A DNA stretch of 64,000 nucleotides from DASQYE01 sp035940775. Lineage in GTDB: Bacteria; Acidobacteriota; Blastocatellia; Pyrinomonadales; Pyrinomonadaceae. This document shows positions 16,940 through 26,297 of this stretch, in pieces; the stretch's first letter is position 1; every line of letters starts with the position of its first letter. The notes under the pieces are model-generated. The model was not told the DNA's origin. It did no database searches and saw only the letters and a program-made list of their open reading frames with translations. The position numbers were made by a program, and so were the translations under genes. Location of the stretch: contig DASZEN010000003.1 in NCBI GenBank assembly GCA_035940775.1, positions 1 to 64,000 of the forward strand. The letters run 5' to 3'.

Positions 16940-18655
16940 TTATTTCTTCCTGCGGCCATGACCGCCGCCGCCCGGCGTTTCTATACGCACGCGGTCTCCG
17001 GCCTCCAACTGCCAGCTCCCTTTGGAGGCGAGACGGCGCGCGCGGCCCTTACGGATAACTGAATCGCGCCCGGCTCTTCCACTGTCACCGCCCGCCAACC
17101 CGTAGGGCGCTGTGCGTCGCCTGTCAGCGAGCAGAGACATACGGGCGGGCACGAGCGTTTCGATCTCGCGCACGATGCCATCGCCGCCGCGACGCGCGCC
17201 GCCGCCGCCCGAATTTTTGCGAATCCGGTAGATGCGCACGCGCAAAGGATAAGCATATTCAAGCGCCTCGGCCGGAGTATTCAGGCTGTTCGTCATGTGC
17301 GTATGAACGGCGCTCATCCCGTCGCTTTGGGGCCGCGCGCCCATGCCGCCCGCGACCGTTTCGTAGTAGGCGAACTCCCTGCCGCTGCGCGCGTCTATGC
17401 CGCCGATGGTCAGGTTGTTCATGGTTCCCTGGCTCGCCGCCGGAATCCTGCGGGGCAGCGCCCGGGCCAATGCCCTGAACAAAGTGTCCACGATGCGCTG
17501 CGAGGTCTCGACATTCCCGCCCGCGACCGGAGCGGGGTGCGTCGCATTGACGATTGTGCCGCGCGGCGCTTCGACCTCGATGGGCTCCATCAGACCGGCG
17601 CTGGCCGGAATGTCGGCCCCGACCAGACAGCGAAAGACATAGGAGACGGCGGAGACCGTGATGGCCTCGACGGCGTTGATCGCGCCCGCCACCTGCAAGG
17701 CGCTGCCCTGAAAATCAACACGCGCCCGCTCTCCGCTGATCTCTATGCGCGCGGCGATTGTAACCTCATCAGGGCTTACGCCGTCGTCGTCGAGCGCGTC
17801 CGTCGCCTCGTACACGCCGTCCGGAATCTCAGCGATAGTGCGCCGCATCATGCGCGCCGAATACGCTATCAGGTGCGCGGCGTACGCGAGCGCGTCCTCC
17901 ACTCCGCGCCGCCTGATGATCTCCGTGAGCCGCGCCGCTCCCGTCCTCAGAGAACCAATTTGCGCCTCGAAGTCGGCGCGCCGCTCCGTCGTTCCGCGCA
18001 CGTTCGCCAGAACCAGCCTCATCATCTCTTCATCAATCTTCCCATCCCGCACAATCCTGACGGGCGGAATCCGCAGACCCTCGCCATAAACATCCGTCGC
18101 AACCCCCATAGAGCCCGGCGTCCCCCCACCTATGTCCGCGTGGTGCGCCCGATTTGCAACATAGAAAAGGGGCCGGAGGTCAGGGGCCTGGGGCTTGGGA
18201 AGAAGGGGCGAGCGGTTTTCGGTTTTCCCTGACCCCCGGCCACCGACCCCTGACCCCCGCTTTGCGTCCCCTGGTCCCTGTCTTCCGGCCACCGGGCCCT
18301 CTTCAAAGACTGCGGCGACGAGCGTCACGTCCGGCAGGTGTGTGCCTCCGGCGAACGGATCGTTAAGGGCAACGACATCGCCGGGCGCGATCTTTATACG
18401 GTCGAGCGCGGCGGCGACGGCCATCGGCATCGAGCCGAGGTGAACGGGCATGTGATCGCCCTGCGCGATGACGCGGCCCCGTCCGTCAAAGACGGCGCAC
18501 GAGTAATCGCGTCGTTCCTTTATGTTCGGAGAAAAGGCCGTGCGACGCAGCGCAATGCCCATCTCTTCGGCGACCGACGTATAGAGCGCGCGATAAATCT
18601 CCAGCGTCGTCGGATCAAAACTCTGCGTTCCGTTTTCGTCTCGTTTTCGCTTCAT
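16940..18655 (-). CDS. hyuB: Hydantoinase B-type / oxoprolinase-type subunit
   Basis: A 571-residue hydantoinase B family protein. Family blocks are DPTTLEIYRALYTSVAEEMGIALRRTAFSPNIKERRD, GDHMPVHLGSMP and LNDPFAGGTHLPDVTLVAAVF; later come ANRAHHADIGGGTPGSM and the NVETSQRIVD region. It works with HyuA in ATP-dependent hydrolysis of a cyclic imide, such as an N-methylhydantoin or 5-oxoproline; the substrate here is unknown. Residues 119-162 are a Gly/Pro/Arg-rich insertion absent from the family pattern and encoded by repeat-like DNA. It overlaps hyuA by 4 bp (ATGA), showing translational coupling. Confidence 0.9.
   Translation of the reverse strand: MKRKRDENGTQSFDPTTLEIYRALYTSVAEEMGIALRRTAFSPNIKERRDYSCAVFDGRGRVIAQGDHMPVHLGSMPMAVAAALDRIKIAPGDVVALNDPFAGGTHLPDVTLVAAVFEEGPVAGRQGPGDAKRGSGVGGRGSGKTENRSPLLPKPQAPDLRPLFYVANRAHHADIGGGTPGSMGVATDVYGEGLRIPPVRIVRDGKIDEEMMRLVLANVRGTTERRADFEAQIGSLRTGAARLTEIIRRRGVEDALAYAAHLIAYSARMMRRTIAEIPDGVYEATDALDDDGVSPDEVTIAARIEISGERARVDFQGSALQVAGAINAVEAITVSAVSYVFRCLVGADIPASAGLMEPIEVEAPRGTIVNATHPAPVAGGNVETSQRIVDTLFRALARALPRRIPAASQGTMNNLTIGGIDARSGREFAYYETVAGGMGARPQSDGMSAVHTHMTNSLNTPAEALEYAYPLRVRIYRIRKNSGGGGARRGGDGIVREIETLVPARMSLLADRRRTAPYGLAGGDSGRAGRDSVIRKGRARRLASKGSWQLEAGDRVRIETPGGGGHGRRKK
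18170..18300. repeat. GC-rich palindromic repeat inserted in hyuB
   Basis: A 130-bp tract within the hyuB coding region, with different composition from the surrounding DNA. On the plus strand GGTCAGGGG on the left can pair with CCCCTGACC on the right, and a GACCCC motif recurs several times on the right half. It encodes residues 119-162, which interrupt a region that is contiguous in the family (VAAVF before, PLFYVANRAHHAD after). It is in frame, so hyuB stays open. It looks like a REP-like element tolerated in a surface loop. Confidence 0.65.
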
Positions 18656-20751
18656 GGCTCTATAATCAGGTTTCCGTCTTTGTCCAGCGAGGCGCGTGCG
18701 CCCGCGGGTACGAGTGTGGTTGCGGAATACTCCGTCACGATGCAGGGCGAGCGCAGCCGCACGCCTCGCGGCAACTCGTCGCGGCGATAGAGCACCGTGC
18801 GCGCTTCGCCGCCCGCCTCGTAGACGGTCGCGTAGCCGTGCGGCGGCGCAGCAGCAGCAGCGGCAGCAGCCGTGCCCGGAGACTTGCTCAAGCGACCAGG
18901 GGTCGTCTTCAATTTCTCGACCGACCCTGTGGAGCGCAATCGTGCGCTGACGACCTCGACGCTATTGGCCTCCTGCGCGTAGCCGTAGCGAGCGCGGTGC
19001 GCGCTGTGAAAAGCGGCGCGGATGTCAAAGCCTTTCGTCCACTTAAGCTCAAGCTCGAAGGATTGGCCCCGATAGCGAACGGCGAGCCTTCTTTCATGGC
19101 GCTGCATCGTATCCGTAAAGCCTTCGCGGCTGAGCGCGCCTCGCGCCTCGCGCTCCATCTCGCGAAACGTACGCTCAAGCGCGTGGCGCTCGTCGTCGCC
19201 GCCTGCGTCGAGCATCACCGTTCGACTCCAATCCTTGACCACGTCGGAGGAGAGCGCGCCGAGCGCCGAGAGAGCGCCCGCTGAACGGGGCGCGATGATG
19301 CGCGGGATACTGAGCGCGCGTGCCAGCGCAACGGCGTGGAGCCCGCCCGCGCCCCCGAACGGCAGAAGCGCGAACTCGCGCGGATCGTAACCCCGCTCTA
19401 CGGAGATGACTCTCAACGCACGCTCCATCCCCGCATTGATGACGCTCAAGACGCCCCGCGCCGCCTCTCTCAAGGAGACCTTGCGACGCGCCGCCGCGCT
19501 CATCTCGCGCGCCAGGCGGGCGAGTGCCTCTTCGGCCCTCTTCTCGTCGAGCGCGAACTCTCCGCCCAGAAGGCCGATGCCGCCGAAATGGCCCAGGACG
19601 ACGTGCGCATCCGTAACGGTCGGCAACACGCCGCGACCATAACAGGCCGGGCCCGGATTGGCTCCGGCCGACTCCGGCCCGACACGCAAAGAACCGCCCT
19701 CGTCAACCCTGGCGATGGAGCCGCCGCCCGCCCCGACCGTGTGAATGTCCATCATCTGGACGGCGACGGGCAGGCCCGCGACGCTCCCCTCGCTCGTCAT
19801 ACGCATCCCGTCCCGGTCGCACAGCGAGACATCCGTAGAGGTTCCGCCCATGTCGAAGGTGATTAGATTCTCTACGCCCGCGCTTCGCGCGACATTGAGC
19901 GCGCCGACAACGCCGCCCGCCGGGCCCGAAAGAATCGTCCGCACGGGCTCGCGCGCGGCGACCCCTGCCGAGATGCTTCCGCCCGAAGACTGCATCACGC
20001 GCAAACCCTTCGTGTGAGACTTCAGACGGTTCAGGTACGCGCCCATCAGGGGTTGCAGGTAAGCATTGATCGTGACCGTGGAGGTGCGTTCGTATTCCCT
20101 GTATTCCGGGAGAATACGGTGCGAGACCGAGAGCGGGACGTTCAGGCTTTTGAGAGCACGAGCGATGCGCCGCTCGTGCTCGGGCGTGACGAATGAGAAG
20201 AGCAAAGAGACGGCAACCGCTTCAACCCCGGCACGCTCCAACCTCCTGACCAGTTTCCCAAGCTCTCGTTCGTCAAGCGCTTCGAGCACTTCGCCGTCGG
20301 CCGCGACGCGCTCCCTGACACCGAAGCACAGACTTTCGGGAACGAGCGGCGCGCGCCGCTCGGCATTCAGATCGTAGAGCGCGGGCCGCGCCTGTCGCCC
20401 GATGGCGAGCACATCCTCGAAACCCCCGGTCGTGACCAGCGCGACTCTGGCTCCGCGCCGTTCAAGAAGCGCGTTCGTGCCGACGGTAGTCCCGTGAACG
20501 ACCTCTATCTGGTGCAGCCGCGCGCCCGTCTCAAGCGCTATGCGCTTGAGACCTTGCGTGATCGCCAGCGACGGGTCGGCGGGCGTGGAGGCCATCTTGA
20601 ACAGGCGCAGGCCCATCCCCGACTCGAACACAAAATCCGTAAACGTCCCGCCCGTGTCCACGCCGACGCGCACGCGCCGCGCCGCTCCGCTCACGCCAAC
20701 GCCGAGCTTCTCTTTAAGAAGAGCCAACCACTTCTCCCTTCTCTTTTCCAT
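18652..20751 (-). CDS. hyuA: Hydantoinase A-type / oxoprolinase-type subunit
   Basis: About 699 residues, the ATP-binding partner of HyuB. It shows the N-terminal nucleotide motif VGVDTGGTFTDFVFE, the block VVHGTTVGTNALLERRGA, and the second phosphate loop FDMGGTSTDVSL. The C-terminal part (LLPFGGAGGLHAVALARAL and ARLRSTGSVEK) matches the family. The ATG at 20751 is preferred; the frame also opens upstream at a TTG at 20787 with no ribosome site. The gene is first in a minus-strand run (hyuA, hyuB, nadE, two GNATs). A polyalanine stretch (AAAAAAAPPHG) lies near the C-terminus. Confidence 0.9.
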   Translation of the reverse strand: MEKRREKWLALLKEKLGVGVSGAARRVRVGVDTGGTFTDFVFESGMGLRLFKMASTPADPSLAITQGLKRIALETGARLHQIEVVHGTTVGTNALLERRGARVALVTTGGFEDVLAIGRQARPALYDLNAERRAPLVPESLCFGVRERVAADGEVLEALDERELGKLVRRLERAGVEAVAVSLLFSFVTPEHERRIARALKSLNVPLSVSHRILPEYREYERTSTVTINAYLQPLMGAYLNRLKSHTKGLRVMQSSGGSISAGVAAREPVRTILSGPAGGVVGALNVARSAGVENLITFDMGGTSTDVSLCDRDGMRMTSEGSVAGLPVAVQMMDIHTVGAGGGSIARVDEGGSLRVGPESAGANPGPACYGRGVLPTVTDAHVVLGHFGGIGLLGGEFALDEKRAEEALARLAREMSAAARRKVSLREAARGVLSVINAGMERALRVISVERGYDPREFALLPFGGAGGLHAVALARALSIPRIIAPRSAGALSALGALSSDVVKDWSRTVMLDAGGDDERHALERTFREMEREARGALSREGFTDTMQRHERRLAVRYRGQSFELELKWTKGFDIRAAFHSAHRARYGYAQEANSVEVVSARLRSTGSVEKLKTTPGRLSKSPGTAAAAAAAAPPHGYATVYEAGGEARTVLYRRDELPRGVRLRSPCIVTEYSATTLVPAGARASLDKDGNLIIEP

Positions 20752-21152
20752 TCTCGTTTGCTTTCCGAAGCGCCTAGCATACAACAAGGCAGCCGTTTAC
20801 TCATGACCGGAGAAAGCGAACTCGGAAGAGTGAATCTGACCGATGCTCGAAGCGGCGCGGCGGCGGCGCCCCTTTCATGGGGCATCTCTTATTTCTTCGA
20901 CTTCTCAAAGCGCTAAGCCGTCTAACAACGTATTGAAGCCGACAGTGAGTTTGGCCTGCCCGCTCGCGGTCGAAGTGTGTCGCACGATACGTCTGTTTCC
21001 CGGCGGCTGAACCCGTGCGTCCTTATGGCCGCATGAATCATTTCACCATGATCGGGGTCGAAGACGATGACCTACGAAACGGGAAGCGACCAAATCAAGG
21101 GGTAGGGATGCTGTATCGCTCGCACTTCGGCAGGAGAGAAGGATAAGCCTCT
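20752..21152. other. Noncoding divergent region
   Basis: About 400 bp between the divergent hyuA gene and the secreted VOC-like gene. No convincing coding frame, RNA gene or strong hairpin is seen. It presumably holds promoters for both, but none can be called safely. Confidence 0.4.
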
Positions 21153-21956
21153 ATGAAAAAGCGGTGTCTGAGGATAAAGAGTCAGGCGGCGAGACTCTTG
21201 AGCACGATGGCTTTGACGCTGCTCGCGGCCGAGGCGCTCGTGGCAGCGACGCCCGCTCTAAAATTCGATCATGTATGGTTGATGGTAACGCCGAACGCCC
21301 CTGAGCGCGCGGCCCTGGAGCGCGCCGGATTCCGCATTTCGCCGGTCGTCAACAGGCATGAGGGCCAGGGTACTGCCTCTGTGACCGTCGAGTTCTATAA
21401 CGCCTTTCTTGAGTTGATGTGGCCCGACCCGACTGTTGCGGTGGCTCCCGGCAGCGAGCGGGCCGTCGAGAAATTCAGGCAGCGCATGCTCTGGCGCACG
21501 AGCGGGTGGTGTCCAATAGGCATTGGTCTGCGTCCTACCGGCGCAACGAACACTCCGCTGCCGTTGCCCACATGGTCTGTCACTCCCGCCTGGCTGCGGC
21601 CGGGATCGGCCATTGAGATACTGACGCCCAGAGACGATACGACGAGTCCGTCTTTGTTCCTCAGCCCTAAATATCTGGCCGTCGATGAGAGCGCGAACAG
21701 GAAGGCCGCACGTCGCAGCTCAAAGGCCGCGGCGATCTTCAAGCATCCCATCGGCGTCGAGCGTATGACGGCGATCCGTCTCGTCTCCCCTCGGGCGTAC
21801 AACCCGATCGAGGCCCTCACCTATCTTCAAAATGCGGGCATCATCGCGTTCGACCGCGGCGGCGATCAATGGGTGGTCGAGTTGACCTTCGATGACGGAC
21901 GGAAGCGGAAAACGAAAGATTTGAGGCCGGAGCTTCCGCTGCTTATTCGCTATTAA
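21153..21956 (+). CDS. Secreted glyoxalase/VOC-fold protein
   Basis: A 267-residue exported protein. After a signal peptide (LLSTMALTLLAAEALVA, cleavage near ATPA) the mature part begins LKFDHVWLMVTPNAPERAAL, the opening strand of a vicinal-oxygen-chelate or glyoxalase-like domain. This fold continues with GQGTASVTVEFYNAFLELMWPD, which supplies a Glu often used as a metal ligand. No enzyme activity can be assigned. The ATG at 21153 has AAGGA upstream at a slightly long spacing. The next feature is the intron-containing tRNA on the other strand. Confidence 0.75.
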   Translation: MKKRCLRIKSQAARLLSTMALTLLAAEALVAATPALKFDHVWLMVTPNAPERAALERAGFRISPVVNRHEGQGTASVTVEFYNAFLELMWPDPTVAVAPGSERAVEKFRQRMLWRTSGWCPIGIGLRPTGATNTPLPLPTWSVTPAWLRPGSAIEILTPRDDTTSPSLFLSPKYLAVDESANRKAARRSSKAAAIFKHPIGVERMTAIRLVSPRAYNPIEALTYLQNAGIIAFDRGGDQWVVELTFDDGRKRKTKDLRPELPLLIRY

Positions 21957-21995
21957 ATGAATATTACGAGCCTTGAGCTGCCCGGTTTAGTTTAA

Positions 21996-22430
21996 TGCCC
22001 CCGCAGGGATTCGAACCCCGAACCAACGGATTATGCTTACCCGCTACGGCTTTCGCCGCCTTTGACCTTTTACAAATCAAAGTTTGTGGTCTGGACTTTC
22101 TCTTCGCTTTACGCGTCTATCATTAAGCCTCTACACCTTTCTCGCTCGCGCGCGAGACTTGGCTCGGGATTACCATATCGCTTTCGCAACTTAGGCTTCC
22201 CCGAATTTGACAGATTCTACAAGCATACCTGAAGACAAAAATGCTTTCCGTTTTTGTCATGTGATACACTTGCAACCCACTTTTAAACCCATATGGAAAT
22301 GCTTCTTCAGGAAGCACAGAAGTGTCAGCTTCTCTGCCTGAACTGCCATGCGGAGATTCATAACCCTGATTTTTCCACTTAGAGTTTTCAAAGATTGAGT
22401 CCGCTGCTCTAACCATTGAGCTACAGGGGC
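21996..22430 (-). tRNA. tRNA with anticodon CAU, split by a group I intron
   Basis: Exons are 22430-22398 (33 nt) and 22035-21996 (40 nt), giving a 73-nt tRNA without encoded CCA. The acceptor stem is GCCCCTG with CGGGGGC and discriminator A. The D arm is GCTC-AATGGTTA-GAGC, the anticodon arm GCGGA-CTCATAA-TCCGT and the T arm CGGGG-TTCGAAT-CCCTG. The anticodon CAT sits at 34-36. It may be elongator tRNA-Met or the tRNA-Ile whose C34 becomes lysidine; the anticodon stem looks closer to the Ile type, but this is not settled. Confidence 0.92.
22036..22397 (-). ncRNA. Group I intron, IC3-like, in tRNA(CAU)
   Basis: A 362-nt intron between U33 and C34. The upstream exon ends in U and the intron ends in G, as group I chemistry requires. 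The core elements are visible in order on the minus strand: P-like TTCGGGGAAGCCTAAGT, Q-like AATCCCGAGCCAAG, R-like GTGTAGAGGCTTAATGATAGACG region, and S-like GAGAAAGTCC. They closely resemble the IC3 introns of cyanobacterial tRNA-Leu and Azoarcus tRNA-Ile. A P9-type hairpin GCGGCGAAAGCCGT precedes the 3' splice site. No homing endonuclease gene is present. The internal guide sequence was not assigned. Confidence 0.88.
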
Positions 22431-22640
22431 ACAGAGTTAAACTAGCGGTGTCGGATAATGTACCCTGTTGCTTTTCCTTTGACAACTCTACTGCGCAAGC
22501 TGAGCGCGCAACCTTAGCGCCCGCCTATTATTTCAGGTAGAAAAAGAGGCCGAGACGCTCAGGTTGAAATGCGAGCGTTCGATGCAGCAGCCCCGAACAC
22601 GGCGGGCTTGCAAGCCGCGTGCACGGCTAAAGCGGACGAG

Positions 22641-23159
22641 TCACGATTCGAGCCACTTCTTACGGTCGATGCCGTAAACTATAACTCCTATGCCGAGAAT
22701 CTCAGCCTCACCTTCGGGCGTCTCGCCGAGGCGTTCGGCGACGCGGATCGAGGCGCGGTTCTCAGGATGAATGAGACTGATGACGTGATCCTTACCCATC
22801 TCCGTGAAGGCGTAGTGAAGCGCCCGGCGAGCGCCTTCGGTCGCGTAGCCCTTTCCCCATGACTCGCGCGCCAGCGTCCAGCCAAGCTCGAATCCGGGCC
22901 AGCCCGCGGGGTTGAAAAACCCGAGCCGCCCGATCAATCTTCCGCTCGCTTTCTCCTCGACGGCCCAATGGCTGTATCCGCGCAAGTGCCAGTGGCCCAC
23001 CAGGTACGCCATGTGCCGCCACGCCTCCGTGCGCGTAAAGGGCTTGCCTCCCAGGTATCGCATCACCTCGGGGTCGGCGCAGATGCGCGCATACGCCTCG
23101 AAATCATCCTCCTCGCGCCACATGCGGAGGGTAAGTCTATCGGTCTCTAAGGTCACCAT
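22641..23159 (-). CDS. GNAT acetyltransferase, RimJ/RimL-like
   Basis: A 172-residue N-acetyltransferase: LETDRLTLRMWREEDDFEAYARICADPEVMRYLGG at the N-terminus, GFELGWTLARESWGKGYATEGARRAL at the CoA-binding helix, and ISLIHPENRASIRVAERLGETPEG near the end. The start at 23159 is only 4 bp after the stop of the rifampin-phosphotransferase-like gene, so the two are cotranscribed. Such small acetyltransferases often modify antibiotics or protein termini. A link to the dikinase-like neighbour is suggested only by position. Confidence 0.88.
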   Translation of the reverse strand: MVTLETDRLTLRMWREEDDFEAYARICADPEVMRYLGGKPFTRTEAWRHMAYLVGHWHLRGYSHWAVEEKASGRLIGRLGFFNPAGWPGFELGWTLARESWGKGYATEGARRALHYAFTEMGKDHVISLIHPENRASIRVAERLGETPEGEAEILGIGVIVYGIDRKKWLES

Positions 23160-23163
23160 GATC

Positions 23164-25763
23164 TCACCTTGAATTTGCGGGACTGACTATGCCTTTAGCC
23201 GACTTTTGATCTGGCGACGCCCTGTGGCCGCCGTGCGAATTATCATGCAGGAGTCGGACTACTCCGTTGGTCGCATCGAGGCGCACGCGGTCGCCGTCCT
23301 TGAGGAGCTTCGTCGCGTCCTTTAGATTCGCCAGGGCGGGCAGGCCGTACTCGCGCGCGACCGTCGAAGCGTGCGAGAGCGTTCCGCCGACCTCGACGAT
23401 CACGCCCGAGGCGAGCGTGAACAGCGGAGTCCACGAAGGATCGGTCGCGGGCGCGACCAGTATCGCGCCGCGCTTCATGCGTGCGAACTCCGAAGCATCG
23501 CGCATCACCAGCACTTCTCCCTCGACGCAGCCTGCGCTGACGCATAGACCGCGCAGCTCACGGCCGTCCACGGGCGACAACGCGAGTGCCGTGCGTCTGA
23601 GCAGCGCGGGCAGCTCGGACTCGCGCATCAGGAGCGGCATTTCCAGGTGTCGCCACGTCTCCAGCTCCGCTTTCCGCCCGGCGACGATTGAACGCAACTG
23701 CGCCGCCACGTCCGTCTGGCCCAGACTCGCAGCGATTTCCTCGCGCGTCAAGTAGAAGTAGTCGTCGCGCTCCAGGATCAGGCCGCGCTCGACGAAGCGC
23801 TCGGCCATCACGAGCAGCCACGGCCTGATGGCCGAGGCCGGGCGCATCATCTCGGAGCGACAAAGCTCGCGCCACACGTACATCCGCTTGACTCGCTTGA
23901 GCAGCCAGCGCACGCGCCCCCGCAGGCGGAGCCGCTGCCACCCGCTCAGCTTATCCTCGAAGTCGCGCCATGCTTCGCGCGCCTCGCGCCGCTGCCGTGC
24001 GATGATCGCTTCGGGCGTCGTGATTTCGGGCGCTTGCACATGAGAGCGTATGGCGAACAGCAGCGGCGTCGGGTCTTCGCTGTAACGAGGCAGCGACCAG
24101 TCCGATTCGTAATTGCCGCGATGGCCGTAACGATCAAGGAAAAGCTCGAACTGCTTTAGAAATTCGGAGCCGCGCAAACCTTCTCGAAACTCCCGGAAGT
24201 TATCCTTGCTCCGTAGAAAATAGTCGCGCGCACCATCTTCGCGCCGCGCACGGTTCGCAAGCTCCAACAGATCGAGCCCCTGCTGCGCGCTGACGGACTT
24301 CTCGCCCGTCGCCAGATGCGTATGCAGAAGACGCTCGTAGGGGAATCCGACCTGCTTGCAGATTTTTTGCAGCGGCGTTTCGTAGATCACCACCCCGGCC
24401 AGCACGAAGATGACCCCCAGGCGGTCGGCCGCCATCTCGTTCCATCTTTGAAGAAAGTCCGCGATCTCCTGATCGGTCATCGCGCGCGGATCATGCGAAC
24501 CGATGTAGGCCATATCTTCCTTCACATCCGAGAGAGCCCGCCGGACGAGACGGCCTACCGTTAACTGCATCCAGCCCAGACGCAGCACGTCAGGCAGCAC
24601 GCGCAGAAGGTCTCGGAGCGGAGGGCGGCGCGCCACCTCGTCTTCGGGTTTGACCCTGCCCTCATGGCCCATCGCTCGCATCACGGAGGCGGGGTCGCTG
24701 CCCGTCATTCGGCAGACGTGGCGGAACTGCGACAGATTGAAATAAGGACGCCCGTAGAAGGGTTTCATTATGGGCCCAAGCTCCGATTCGGAAGCCAGCA
24801 GGCGGCCGTAATAGTGTCGCATGGCCCGATTGAGGATGTCGCACAGGGCATACAAGACCTGTGGCGAGGGCAGATCGGGCAATACTTCGCGGGCGTTGGC
24901 GCGCGTCCATTCGATCGACGGATTTTCGCGGGCGGGCGTCAGGGGCGCAGCCGTCACGGGGCGCGACTGAACTATCCAGAACCGTTCGCCGTCGTGGCAC
25001 CACTCGACATCCTGCGGCGCGTCGTAGTACTGCTCGATGCGTAGAAGCAGCGCGGCCAGCTCGCGCAACCGCTCTTCGGTCAAAGATGGCGCGGCCCTTT
25101 CGCGCGCGCCGGTTTCAACCAACCTGGAAAAGCCGTCTTCGGCCGCCACACGGTAGAGCTTGTCGCCGATATGAGACGACAGCACAGAGGCGTCCGCCTT
25201 ACGCAGATGAAATTCGTCGGGCTCGACGTGGCCGCCTACCAGCGCTTCGCCCAATCCCAAGTCGCGCTGATGACCAACTCTTCGCGCCCGCCCGTCAGCG
25301 GGTTGATCGTAAACGCCACGCCCGAGGCGACCGCCCGGATCATCGCCTGCACGAGCACCCCTGTTTCGAGCCGGTCTGTCCGTAGTCCCTGCGTCCGTCG
25401 ATAGGCGAGCGCCTGCGCCGATTCGACGGACGCCCGGCACGCATCTATCGCCTGGGCCAGGCCGTCTCGCGTGACGTTCAATCTGGTCTCGTGAATCCCC
25501 GCGAAAGAGTGGCTCGCGCCGTCCTCATCCGCAGCCGACGAGCGCACGGCGAACAATGTCTCTTCAGGAAATGGCCGCAAAGCCTCCTCAAGCTCGACCG
25601 CCACGAGAGCGCCATCCGACGCACCGGCCAGCAGGACGAAACCATCCGGCACGGGAAAGCCCGCCTGCTTCAGCCGCGCACAGTTGTAGGCTTTGCCTCC
25701 GGCGCGCGGCGCATCGGCGTGGGTCAGGCTCTCAAGCGACTTGATGACTCTCATTTTCGGCAA
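23164..25763 (-). pseudogene. Rifampin phosphotransferase/PEP synthase-like gene, frameshifted
   Basis: About 866 codons in two frames. The first part (25763 to about 25257) is the N-terminal ATP-grasp domain of the PEP synthase/RPH group: GGKAYNCARLKQAGFPVPDGFVL, FAVRSSAADEDGASHSFAGIHET and GVAFTINPLTGGREELVISATW. The second frame continues with GLGEALVGGHVEPDEF and ends in the phosphohistidine domain GGTLSHASTVAREYGLPA. One missing G in the CCC run at 25256-25258 would restore one frame, TWGLGEALVGG. Lack of a C-terminal PEP-binding barrel and the total length fit rifampin phosphotransferase better than PpsA. Real mutation and sequencing error cannot be told apart. Confidence 0.8.
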
Positions 25764-26297
25764 CGCTCGCTCGCATCACAGTGAATTTCAACTATCTTCG
25801 GATCGAGATTTTCCTTATTCTCCGGTGCGGTTTTGACCGATGATCGACTATTGACATAGACCTTCGACAGTAATATCGTTTGCGTGTTTCCGGCCTCGCC
25901 TTCTTGCTAACCAGAGCCCCTCGCTGGCCTCACTGCCACGCTCTTCATCTAAATGATGGTAACGGTGATAGACACAACTTCGTAAGGTCAACCGAAAACC
26001 GCTGTCGCCCGTTTAAGCTTTCGGCGCTTATGAGTCGAAGATAACTCACTCTCATCCTTGATTTCGGCACAGACCGCAATGCCCTGTCATGCTTTTACGT
26101 ACTGAAGAACCAGAGAGACAGTTTACAGCAGGCATAAGTCTTATGCCCGTCCATTTGGCTGGGGCTCGTTGACGCTTCCGGCGGCCCGCAATTCACGCGC
26201 ACCAATGGCGGGAATAAAGCCCCCTGCGGGCCGACCCTGCGCTCTTATTCCCGCTCGAATGATTTGTCTCGATTGCCGACTATGAGGCTCGCTCTCA
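25764..26297. other. Noncoding region upstream of membrane-protein cluster
   Basis: About 530 bp between divergent genes, more AT-rich than the flanks. It contains a palindrome GGCATAAGTCTTATGCC at 26131-26147. It also has a 10-bp stem, GCGGGAATAA at 26208-26217 with TTATTCCCGC at 26245-26254, 43 bp upstream of the next gene; this could be a leader RNA structure. A reading frame on the minus strand across 26141-26887 is judged spurious. Confidence 0.45.

Noticed and set aside
22123..22485. A 120-codon reading frame on the minus strand across the tRNA intron
   Set aside because: It overlaps the tRNA 5' exon and the intron core. The sequence is explained by the group I RNA structure, and the frame lacks a ribosome site and any protein resemblance.
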